Of a stretch of DNA of 5,691 nt, positions 1-5,691 are shown one piece after another. The stretch comes from Planctomycetaceae bacterium (GTDB taxonomy: Bacteria; Planctomycetota; Planctomycetia; Pirellulales; UBA1268), in the NCBI GenBank assembly GCA_947453875.1, contig CANGIH010000191.1, positions 1 through 5,691 of the forward strand, in the 5' to 3' direction. Position 1 is the first letter of the stretch, and each line of letters begins with the position of its first letter. The position numbers were made by a program, and so were the translations under genes. The notes under the pieces were generated by a model. It saw nothing but the letters and a program-made list of their open reading frames with translations, ran no database searches and was not told the origin of the DNA.

Positions 1-1460
1 CGGCGATCGAGAGGGTCGATCCTTCCTCGAAGGCCACGCAGGTGCTGATCCTCGTGCCGACGCGTGAATTGGCCACCCAGGTGGCGGCTGAGGTCGAGAA
101 GCTCGCCACCTTCAGGAAGGGGATCCGTACGGTGACCGTCTACGGCGGAGCCTCCTACGACCGACAGTTCGCCGATCTCGGTCGCGGGGCGCAGATCGTG
201 GTGGGGACACCGGGCCGGCTCGTCGATCACCTCGGCCGCAACACCCTCGATCTGTCGGGCATCAAGATGCTTGTCCTCGACGAGGCCGACCGGATGCTCG
301 ACATGGGCTTCAGCGAGGATCTCGAGAAGATCCTCGCCGCGGCGCCGTCCGAGCGGCAGACGGTTTTCTTCTCGGCCACTTTCCCGCCGGCGATCCGCGG
401 CCTCGTCAACCATCACGCCCGCTCGCCCCGCGAAGTGCGTGTCGACAGGGCCAGCAGCGACGGGCCACCGGCGGTCGATCAGGTGTTCCACGAGGTGCGT
501 CACCATTCGAAATCGGCGGCGCTCGGCCGGTTGATCGACTTCCACGATCCGCCGAGCGGGCTCGTGTTCTGCAATACGCAGCGGATGGTCGACGAACTCG
601 CCGACTGGCTCCTCGATCGCGGCTGTGCCGCCGAGCGGCTTCATGGAGGGATGGCGCAGGCACAGCGGACGCGGGTGATGGAGGGATTCAAGCGGGGGGC
701 GTTTCGCTGGCTCGTTGCCACGGATGTCGCCGCACGCGGGATCGACGTCAACGATCTTGCCCTCGTGGTCAATTACGATCTCCCCATCGATGCTGAGGAT
801 TATGTCCACCGCATCGGTCGCACCGGCCGTGCCGGCAAGACCGGAATGGCGGTCTCGCTCGTTTCCGGCGGAGCGGGCTTCCGCCTCGGGCAGATCGAGC
901 GGTCTCTCGGGGTGCGGATCCGCCGTGAGCCGGTGCCGACGCTCAAGGACGTCGCCACGCGTCGGACGGCGGCCGTCGTCGAGCGGGTGCGCGCCATGCT
1001 CGGCGTTGAGGGGGCTCCCCCCACGTCGCCGGTCGTCGAGCGGCTTGTCAAAGAAGGGCATGCCGCGGAGGCGATCGCCTCCGCGGTGCTCGCCTGTTTC
1101 GTGCCGGTCCCCAATGCCAACGAGCGGGAGGAGCCGATCGACGCTCCCGATCGACGCGGCCCGCCGTCGCGTCCGTTCGAGAAGTCGTTCGGCGGCAAGC
1201 GGTCGTTCGCCAAGCGTCCCTACGCGAAGAAGCCCTTCGACGATGGCCCGCGCCCACCGCGGCCGGGCGATGGCGGGCCGCCCCGCAGCCGTGCCGGTGC
1301 CGATGACGGCCCCCGCCCGGGAGGAAATCCTCCGCGGAAATTCGGGCCGGTGACCGGGGGCGGTGCGGGAGCCGCCGAAGGGGGGGCGCGTCCGCCGTGG
1401 GCGAAGAAGACGTTTGCCAAGAAGAAGGCCTGGAAAAAGAAGAAGCCTGGCCCGGGCTGA
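1..1460 (+). CDS. DEAD-box ATP-dependent RNA helicase, DeaD-like, 5' end cut by the window
   Basis: This protein unwinds or remodels RNA duplexes using ATP, typically in ribosome assembly, mRNA decay or cold adaptation in the cytoplasm. The reading frame is open to the left edge (first full codon at base 3), so the N-terminus with the Q motif and Walker A motif I is missing. Residues below count from the GTG at base 42, which is an internal valine and not a true start. Visible motifs are PTREL (6-10, motif Ia), TPGRL (56-60, Ib), DEAD (80-83, II), SAT (111-113, III), LVFCNTQ (174-180, IV), ATDVAARGIDV (226-236, V) and HRIGRTGRAG (256-265, VI). Residues about 280-352 resemble the post-helicase region of DeaD/CsdA proteins. 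No DbpA-type RNA-binding domain follows. Instead, residues about 357-472 form a Lys/Arg/Gly/Pro-rich low-complexity tail with repeated AKK-type blocks, ending near AWKKKKPGPG. The helicase family is certain; the exact orthologue (deaD, rhlE or another) is not. Confidence 0.96.
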   Translation, partial: AIERVDPSSKATQVLILVPTRELATQVAAEVEKLATFRKGIRTVTVYGGASYDRQFADLGRGAQIVVGTPGRLVDHLGRNTLDLSGIKMLVLDEADRMLDMGFSEDLEKILAAAPSERQTVFFSATFPPAIRGLVNHHARSPREVRVDRASSDGPPAVDQVFHEVRHHSKSAALGRLIDFHDPPSGLVFCNTQRMVDELADWLLDRGCAAERLHGGMAQAQRTRVMEGFKRGAFRWLVATDVAARGIDVNDLALVVNYDLPIDAEDYVHRIGRTGRAGKTGMAVSLVSGGAGFRLGQIERSLGVRIRREPVPTLKDVATRRTAAVVERVRAMLGVEGAPPTSPVVERLVKEGHAAEAIASAVLACFVPVPNANEREEPIDAPDRRGPPSRPFEKSFGGKRSFAKRPYAKKPFDDGPRPPRPGDGGPPRSRAGADDGPRPGGNPPRKFGPVTGGGAGAAEGGARPPWAKKTFAKKKAWKKKKPGPG

Positions 1461-1640
1461 TCTCCGCTCCCTCCGATGTGGCTGCCACGAAGGGACGCCG
1501 TCAGCCGGCACCGTGGCCATCCCATCGAAACAGGGTCTGTTCGTGGAGGCCGCCGTCTTGGCGTCATCCCGGTGGATGGCGTAGGGTGCCGCTGGGCAGG
1601 TTTTTACGCCCGAACGATCCTCACCAGCGTCAATCCCATC

Positions 1641-1644
1641 GAGG
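1641..1644 (+). promoter_or_regulatory. Ribosome binding site for the DedA-family gene
   Basis: GAGG lies nine bases upstream of the ATG at 1654, a normal Shine-Dalgarno spacing. It supports that ATG as the start. No other in-frame start with a similar signal is evident just upstream. Confidence 0.5.
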
Positions 1645-1653
1645 CCCGCCAGC

Positions 1654-2304
1654 ATGGACGCGATCAAATCGCTTCTCGACATCTTTCTCCATGTCGACGA
1701 CCACCTTCACGCTCTCCTCGAGGCCTGGGGGCCTTGGACGTACGTCCTCCTGTTCGCGATCATCCTTTGTGAAACGGGTCTGGTGGTGATGCCGTTCCTG
1801 CCGGGGGATTCGCTTCTCTTCGCCGCGGGGGCGATGGCGGCGCTCTATCCCGACGACCTCGGCATCGTCCCCCTCCTGATCCTCCTTTCGATCGCGGCGA
1901 TTCTCGGCGACACGATCAACTATTTCCTCGGTCGTTGGGTGGGGCCGAAGGCCTTCTCGCTCAATACCTGGTTTTTGAAGCACGAGCATCTGGAGAAGAC
2001 GCAGTCCTTCTACGATCGGCATGGCGGGAAGACGATCGTGCTTGCCCGGTTCATCCCGATCGTTAGGACATTCGCCCCGTTCGTGGCAGGCGTGGGGAAA
2101 ATGCACTATCCGACGTTTCTCTGGTTCAACGTCGCCGGTGGCATTCTCTGGGTCGTGCTATGCACCGTCGCCGGTTACTTCTTCGGCAACATCGATGTCG
2201 TGAAAAAGAACTTCGAGTTGGTGGTGATCGGGATCGTCCTGGTGTCGGTGCTGCCGCTGGCGTGGGAATGGTGGGCCGCGCGGCGGGGGGCTAGCCGGCC
2301 GTGA
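1654..2304 (+). CDS. DedA-family (VTT domain) integral membrane protein
   Basis: Members of this inner-membrane family support membrane homeostasis, and some translocate lipids such as undecaprenyl phosphate or phospholipids. The protein is 216 residues, the usual DedA length. Hydrophobic segments lie at about 28-46, 52-64, 69-90, 126-147, 153-178 and 187-207. Signature residues are E40, the FLPGDSLL block at 48-55 with D52, and the ARFIPIVRTFAPFVAG block at 131-146 with R132, P135 and R138. From memory, E40, D52, R132 and R138 match the acidic and basic residues needed in E. coli YqjA/YghB (E39, D51, R130, R136). The start is the ATG with GAGG nine bases upstream. The last 14 bases overlap the convergent desaturase gene. 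The gene follows the helicase by 193 bases with no clear terminator between, so co-transcription is possible but unproven. The family is certain; the transported substrate cannot be read from sequence. Confidence 0.95.
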   Translation: MDAIKSLLDIFLHVDDHLHALLEAWGPWTYVLLFAIILCETGLVVMPFLPGDSLLFAAGAMAALYPDDLGIVPLLILLSIAAILGDTINYFLGRWVGPKAFSLNTWFLKHEHLEKTQSFYDRHGGKTIVLARFIPIVRTFAPFVAGVGKMHYPTFLWFNVAGGILWVVLCTVAGYFFGNIDVVKKNFELVVIGIVLVSVLPLAWEWWAARRGASRP

Positions 2305-3424
2305 CGGGTTCCTGGCCCCATATGGTCCGCTTCGCCACCGACCACCAACCCGGCTCGTCGAGCCCCAGGTAGGGGTTGTCCGGGGAAAGGGACCGCACCA
2401 GATGGAGGTGGGCCGATTCGAGATTGTGATAGGGAAGCGACGGGAAGAGATGGTGGAGCGCGTGGTAACGGATCGCGAAGGGGAAGAAGAGGAGCGTGAG
2501 TGGATCCTTCCGGGTGAAATTGCATGAATCGAGGATGTGGTCCTCGACTGTGGCGGGCTTGCCGTCACCGTCGAAGTGATGGTCGGCGAGTTGCCGCATC
2601 TGATTCATGAAGAAGGTGGCAAGCGCCAGCAGGTAGAGCAGAGGGATGCGGCTCAAGGGGGCAAGGCCGAGAAAAATCGTGAGGGGGATCGCTGCGGAGC
2701 GGAGGAAGCAGAGTGCCTCGACGCCGAGGATGGCACGCCGATCGAAGGGGGTGAGCCTCCGGTGATAGCGGGTGTTGAGAGTCAGCGAACTGGCCCGCTC
2801 GAGGACCGTTTCCCGGAGTGCCGGGTGGAGGAAGGTGAGCGGCGCGAGGAGGAAACGGAGGAACACCAGCAGCGGGAAGACGAGCATGTAGGCCGTGTAG
2901 CCGAGGAAGCTGCGCAGGTTGCCCCCCTCCAGGACGTTGGCAACGTATTCCGGATCCTCCGGCGTGCCGAACATCTTCATGCTGTGATGATCACGGTGCT
3001 GCCGCGTGAAGAAGGGGGATGGGGTGAGCGTGAACGTGCCGACAAGGACGTTCCAGGCCACCTTGAAGGCCCGCATCTCATGGGAACCGAGGTGGCATAC
3101 CTCGTGGACGAGCGATCCGAGCCGGTAGAGCCAAAAGGCGGCCAGAGGAAAAGCGGCGATCTGCGACCACGATCCCAGCGGAGCGAGGAGATAGATCGTG
3201 GCGGCGGAGTAGGCGCAGGTGATCGAGATGAGGAAGTCGCACCAGTAACGCCACGGCTTCACCCGGAATGGATCGTCCGGTGCCGATTTGAGCGCTTGAC
3301 GCACCTCGCTGACCCACGCGGGGGCGGCGGCGTCGCGGGCAGGATCCTCCGCCCCCTCGACCGAGCTGCGGGCCCCGATCGAAAAACCTGCGTGTGGGGA
3401 TGCCTGCGGGGCGATGCACTCCAT
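2291..3424 (-). CDS. Membrane fatty-acid desaturase (di-iron, FADS superfamily)
   Basis: Enzymes of this family use a di-iron centre and O2 to introduce double bonds into acyl chains in the membrane, adjusting lipid fluidity. Numbered on the 377-residue form starting at 3424, the histidine boxes are HEVCH (107-111, with a further H115), HRDHH (143-147) and HALHH (321-325). A further pair, H282-H283, in the context NQMRQLADHH is a probable extra metal-ligand region. Hydrophobic segments lie at about 63-83, 86-101, 176-200, 231-255 and 259-276. The C-terminal box continues as LFPSLPYHNL, a form I associate with a bacterial FADS subgroup. I chose the ATG at 3422-3424 because GGAGGAA sits nine bases upstream. 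Upstream in-frame starts at 3481 (ATG) and 3484 (TTG) would add up to 20 residues of unremarkable sequence. The first 55 or so residues are hydrophilic. Substrate and regiospecificity are unknown. The gene lies 204 bases downstream of pdxJ on the same strand. Confidence 0.93.
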   Translation of the reverse strand: MECIAPQASPHAGFSIGARSSVEGAEDPARDAAAPAWVSEVRQALKSAPDDPFRVKPWRYWCDFLISITCAYSAATIYLLAPLGSWSQIAAFPLAAFWLYRLGSLVHEVCHLGSHEMRAFKVAWNVLVGTFTLTPSPFFTRQHRDHHSMKMFGTPEDPEYVANVLEGGNLRSFLGYTAYMLVFPLLVFLRFLLAPLTFLHPALRETVLERASSLTLNTRYHRRLTPFDRRAILGVEALCFLRSAAIPLTIFLGLAPLSRIPLLYLLALATFFMNQMRQLADHHFDGDGKPATVEDHILDSCNFTRKDPLTLLFFPFAIRYHALHHLFPSLPYHNLESAHLHLVRSLSPDNPYLGLDEPGWWSVAKRTIWGQEPVTAG

Positions 3425-3433
3425 CTGTGGCCG

Positions 3434-3440
3434 TTCCTCC
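3434..3440 (-). promoter_or_regulatory. Ribosome binding site deciding the desaturase start
   Basis: Read on the - strand this is GGAGGAA, a near-perfect Shine-Dalgarno sequence, nine bases before the ATG at 3424-3422. The upstream alternative ATG at 3481 has only AAGGA three bases away, which is too close to work well. This favours the shorter 377-residue protein. Confidence 0.7.
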
Positions 3441-3612
3441 GTGTGACGCCGGGGAAGGGGCACGCCAGGCGCGCATTCCATCAATCCTTCATCGGGATCC
3501 CCGGGCGAGGAGAGCAGACCAGAAACCCGGCGATCCGCATACCCCGCAGCCCTGCTGGGTGGAATTCGGGACGCGACCTCCGGGGGAATGGGTAGGTGCG
3601 GGGGAGATTGAC

Positions 3613-3645
3613 GCCCTGCCGGGAGCCATCAGGGCTGCGCAGGGC
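3613..3645. repeat. 7-base inverted repeat spanning the pdxJ stop codon
   Basis: GCCCTGC at 3613-3619 and GCAGGGC at 3639-3645 are perfect reverse complements separated by 19 bases, with the pdxJ stop codon (3629-3631) in the loop. There is no T-tract after it on the - strand, so it is not a classical intrinsic terminator. It could be a 3' mRNA hairpin or chance in GC-rich DNA. Confidence 0.3.
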
Positions 3646-4354
3646 TGATGATCGCCCTCATTTCCCGCACCGCCTGCGTGAACCCGACAAGCACCGCACG
3701 GGCGACGATCGAGTGGCCGATGTTGAGCTCGTGCATGCCGTCGATCCGCGCGATCGGGGTGACGTTGCGGTAGGTGAGGCCGTGGCCCGCGTTGAGCGTG
3801 AGTCCGGCGGAGCGTGCCAGAGCGCCGCCTCGGGCGAGATCGAGAAGGGAGGCGGCGCGGTCCCCGTCCGCCGTCGCATTGGCGTAGGTGCCAGTGTGCA
3901 GCTCCACGGCCTCCACGCCCAATTCGGCGGAGCATTCGATCTGCGGTGGGGAAGGATCGATGAACAGCGACACCGCGATCCCCGCGTCGTGGAGGCGGCG
4001 GATGGCCGCGGCGGTGGCGGCGCGATGGGTCACGACGTCGAGGCCCCCCTCGGTGGTGATCTCCTCACGGCGTTCCGGGACGAGTGTCACCTGATCGGGT
4101 TTCACCCGGCAGGCGATGGCGACCATCTCCGGGGCGATCGCCCCTTCGAGGTTGAGCTTCACCTGCACCGTCTGCCGGAGCACCTCGAGATCCCGGTCCT
4201 GGATGTGGCGGCGATCTTCGCGGAGGTGGACGGTGATCGCGTCGGCGCCGCCGAGTTCCGCCAGGGCCGCAGCCCAAACCGGATCGGGTTCGACGGTCCG
4301 GCGTGCCTGCCGGAGCGTGGCGACATGATCGATGTTGACGCCGAGCGTGGCCAT
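3629..4354 (-). CDS. pdxJ: Pyridoxine 5'-phosphate synthase PdxJ
   Basis: PdxJ condenses 1-deoxy-D-xylulose 5-phosphate with 3-amino-2-oxopropyl phosphate to form pyridoxine 5'-phosphate, the ring-closing step of the DXP-dependent vitamin B6 pathway. It is a cytosolic TIM-barrel enzyme, octameric in E. coli. The 241-residue length matches the family. Clear signatures are GVNIDHVATLRQAR (5-18), ITVHLREDRRHIQD (40-53), KLNLEGA (66-72), NAGHGLTYRN (188-197) and ELNIGHSIVARA (209-220). H43, E70 and H191 correspond, with a constant offset of two, to the catalytic H45, E72 and H193 of E. coli PdxJ as I recall them, so the enzyme should be active. I start at the ATG at 4354-4352, which puts the conserved GVNIDH block at the normal distance and has GAGGT just upstream. 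An upstream ATG at 4393 would add 13 proline/serine-rich residues and has no Shine-Dalgarno. The gene is separated from htrA by a terminator and is not beside recO or acpS as in enterobacteria. Confidence 0.98.
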   Translation of the reverse strand: MATLGVNIDHVATLRQARRTVEPDPVWAAALAELGGADAITVHLREDRRHIQDRDLEVLRQTVQVKLNLEGAIAPEMVAIACRVKPDQVTLVPERREEITTEGGLDVVTHRAATAAAIRRLHDAGIAVSLFIDPSPPQIECSAELGVEAVELHTGTYANATADGDRAASLLDLARGGALARSAGLTLNAGHGLTYRNVTPIARIDGMHELNIGHSIVARAVLVGFTQAVREMRAIISPAQP

Positions 4355-4357
4355 GAG

Positions 4358-4362
4358 ACCTC
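4358..4362 (-). promoter_or_regulatory. Ribosome binding site for pdxJ
   Basis: On the - strand this reads GAGGT, three bases before the ATG at 4354-4352. The core GAGG is four bases away. The spacing is short, but it is the only purine-rich match near either candidate start, and it supports the 241-residue form. Confidence 0.45.
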
Positions 4363-4382
4363 GAGGGGGCGGTGGCGAAGGA

Positions 4383-4403
4383 CTGCTCCGCATAGAGGAG
4401 CAG
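4383..4403 (-). other. Perfect 7-bp hairpin in the pdxJ leader
   Basis: CTGCTCC at 4383-4389 and GGAGCAG at 4397-4403 are exact reverse complements around a seven-base loop, 28 bases upstream of the chosen pdxJ start. It may form in the 5' untranslated RNA or act as a dyad-symmetric protein site. It has no T-tract. The alternative upstream ATG at 4393 falls inside the loop. No known riboswitch fold is recognisable in so short a leader. Confidence 0.35.
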
Positions 4404-4429
4404 GAGAATCGAACCAGGCGAAGAATAAC

Positions 4430-4469
4430 AAAAAGGGCGGCCGGCCCCGGGGCAACGGGACCGGCCGCC
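4430..4469 (-). terminator. Rho-independent terminator downstream of htrA
   Basis: The arms 4457-4469 and 4436-4448 pair over 13 positions around an eight-base loop (4449-4456). Read as - strand RNA, nine GC pairs are followed by one G-U wobble and three GC pairs, and the stem is followed directly by CUUUUUG (U-run at 4434-4430). On the + strand the wobble position becomes a C-A mismatch and no T-run follows the stem, so the element works for - strand transcripts. It begins 28 bases after the htrA stop codon and precedes pdxJ. Confidence 0.88.
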
Positions 4470-4497
4470 GCTGGAAAGAACCTTTGGCCCTCCCGGG

Positions 4498-5691
4498 TCA
4501 GTCGTCGGACTTGAGGAGGATCACCGAATTGCCTCGAGCGGTGCGAACCTGGAGCATCACGCCGTCATCGAGTGACTCCTGCTCGACCGCCTCGGCGAAT
4601 TCTCCGATTGTCGATACCGATTTCCGCCCCACCTTGCGGATGAGCATCGAGGGCCCGATGCCGGCCTGATCGGCAAGCCCGCCCTCGTCGACCCGATCGA
4701 CGAGCACCCCCTCGAAGCCCCCGAAGGCATCCTCCCCATCTTCCGTGGCGACCTTGTTGCGGACTTCGAGACCAAGCTCCTTGGAGTAGTAGGTCTCGGC
4801 GGCCATCTCCTCCCGCTCGGGGCGGCGAACGGTGCCACCGGAGAGCTTGTCGGGCATCGGCCGGACGGCGATCTCGAGATCCGACTTCCTGCCGTCGCGG
4901 AGGACGGTCACGCGATGGGGCTTGTCGAAGTCGGACCGCTCGACCACTTCTTGGAGGGTACGCGGGCCATCGACGGCCTTTCCGTCGAAGCTCGTGATCA
5001 CGTCGAGCTCCTCGACGCCGGCTTCGGCCGCCGGTGACCCGGCGACAACGTCGTTGACGAGCACCCCCTTGCGATCCTTGACGCCGAGCTTCGAGGCCAT
5101 CTCGCTCGAGAGGGCGCCGATCTGGACGCCGAGGTAACCGCGCTGGACGCGCCCCTTGGCGACGAGCTGCCCGCCGACCCACTTGGCGAGGTTGATCGGG
5201 ATCGCGAAGCCGATGCCCTGGTAGCCACCGTTGTTGGAGGCGATCGCCGTGTTGATTCCCACCACCTCGCCGGCAAGGTTGACCAGCGGTCCGCCGGAGT
5301 TGCCCGGGTTGATGGCGGCATCGGTCTGAAGGAACTTGGCCCGCTGCACGCTGCCGAGCTCGCGCCCCTTGCCGCTGATGATCCCGGCGCTGACGGTCGT
5401 CTCCAGCTCGAAGGGATTGCCGATGGCGATCACCCAGTCGCCGATCTCCATCTTGTCGGAGTCGCCGAGCTTCGCCACCGGGAGGTTGTCGGCGTCGCCG
5501 AGCCGGACGACGGCCAGGTCGCTGGCCGGATCGGTCTTGATTTCGACCGCCTTGTATTCGCGTCCGTCGGAGAGCTCCACGGTGACCGTGTCGGCCCCGT
5601 CGACGACGTGGTTGTTGGTGAGGACGATCCCGGAGGCGTCGATGATCACCCCCGAGCCGACGCCGGAGCGGCCCGGCATCCGCCGGCCCCC
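4498..5691 (-). CDS. htrA: HtrA/DegP-family periplasmic serine protease with two PDZ domains, N-terminus outside the window
   Basis: This is an envelope quality-control protease/chaperone of the Do (S1C) family, which degrades misfolded exported proteins. The frame stays open through the right edge, so the signal peptide and first protease strands are missing; the ATG at 5679 is internal. Residues counted from that ATG show the full catalytic triad: H24 in LTNNHVV, D54 in DPASDLAVVRL and S128 in GNSGGP, within the family block NPGNSGGPLVNLAGEVVGIN. PDZ1 covers about 180-275, beginning RGYLGVQIG. A charged linker follows at about 276-300. PDZ2 covers about 303-391, with LGLEVR and the helix GGLADQAGI. 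PDZ2 lacks the usual GD(V/I)I turn after the helix, having PSMLIRKVGRKSV instead. The protein ends at SDD. Transcription stops at the intrinsic terminator just downstream. It could equally be called degP, degQ or mucD; the family is certain, the exact paralogue is not. Confidence 0.96.
   Translation of the reverse strand, partial: GGRRMPGRSGVGSGVIIDASGIVLTNNHVVDGADTVTVELSDGREYKAVEIKTDPASDLAVVRLGDADNLPVAKLGDSDKMEIGDWVIAIGNPFELETTVSAGIISGKGRELGSVQRAKFLQTDAAINPGNSGGPLVNLAGEVVGINTAIASNNGGYQGIGFAIPINLAKWVGGQLVAKGRVQRGYLGVQIGALSSEMASKLGVKDRKGVLVNDVVAGSPAAEAGVEELDVITSFDGKAVDGPRTLQEVVERSDFDKPHRVTVLRDGRKSDLEIAVRPMPDKLSGGTVRRPEREEMAAETYYSKELGLEVRNKVATEDGEDAFGGFEGVLVDRVDEGGLADQAGIGPSMLIRKVGRKSVSTIGEFAEAVEQESLDDGVMLQVRTARGNSVILLKSDD

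Noticed and set aside
715..1353. A 212-codon + strand frame inside the helicase gene.
   Set aside because: It is an Arg/Ser/Pro-rich translation of an alternative frame of a gene with clear helicase motifs, with no recognisable domain.
1558..1587. Promoter-like TTGGCG (1558-1563) and TAGGGT (1582-1587) with an 18-base spacer upstream of the DedA gene.
   Set aside because: Both hexamers match the sigma-70 consensus poorly and such pairs are common by chance.
1578..1610. GGCGTA/TACGCC inverted repeat with five T residues in its spacer, considered as a helicase terminator.
   Set aside because: The stem is only six pairs, the loop is 21 bases, and the T residues lie before the second arm and not after the stem.
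1397..1789. Overlapping + strand frames covering the helicase-dedA gap.
   Set aside because: No ribosome binding site, no recognisable domain, and both ends overlap well-supported genes in other frames.
2275..2364. Short GC palindromes (GCCGCGCGGC at 2275-2284 and GGCTC/GAGCC at 2352-2364) considered as terminators for the convergent pair.
   Set aside because: Neither is followed by a T-tract on the relevant strand, and both lie in coding sequence where GC-rich dyads arise by chance.
2537..4669. Two long + strand reading frames (352 and 357 codons) end to end, opposite the desaturase and pdxJ genes.
   Set aside because: They lie codon-in-register antisense to two genes that share a frame, where a stop needs TTA, CTA or TCA codons in the real genes, which are rare in GC-rich DNA. 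The translations are charged, low-complexity and motif-free, and cross intergenic DNA and a terminator.
1..5691. Search by eye for CRISPR repeats, insertion-sequence ends, tRNA or rRNA genes, and phage or toxin-antitoxin genes.
   Set aside because: None was seen. Five recognisable cellular genes occupy nearly all of the window and the gaps are 143 to 204 bases.

Overview
The window is a dense, GC-rich stretch of ordinary bacterial chromosome carrying five protein genes, two of them cut by the window edges. No mobile element, CRISPR array, RNA gene or defence cassette is visible. The composition, the large arginine/proline-rich proteins and the gene families fit a GC-rich Gram-negative-type bacterium. 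A planctomycete is my best guess, but it rests on general resemblance and no diagnostic gene is present.

Layout. On the + strand, positions 1-1460 hold the 3' part of a DEAD-box RNA helicase (DeaD-like core plus a long basic low-complexity tail). After a 193-base gap comes a DedA-family membrane protein (1654-2304). The remaining genes run on the - strand and are transcribed right to left: an HtrA/DegP-type periplasmic serine protease whose N-terminus lies outside the window (4498-5691), a strong intrinsic terminator (4430-4469), pdxJ for vitamin B6 synthesis (3629-4354), a 204-base gap, and a membrane fatty-acid desaturase (2291-3424). The dedA and desaturase genes converge and their ends overlap by 14 bases.

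How the genes relate. The helicase (RNA remodelling), HtrA (envelope protein quality control) and PdxJ (cofactor synthesis) are housekeeping functions with no evident shared pathway. DedA and the desaturase both act on membrane lipids (translocation or homeostasis versus acyl-chain unsaturation), so their overlap is suggestive, but being convergent they are not one operon. The terminator separates htrA from pdxJ, so pdxJ needs its own promoter in a short 75-base leader or depends on read-through.

I do not see a previously undescribed system here. The most distinctive sequence-level signal is a marked excess of GATC and CGATCG across the window, counted by hand. Smaller points are the helicase tail, the His-rich architecture of the desaturase, a perfect hairpin in the pdxJ leader, and the start-site choices for the desaturase and pdxJ.
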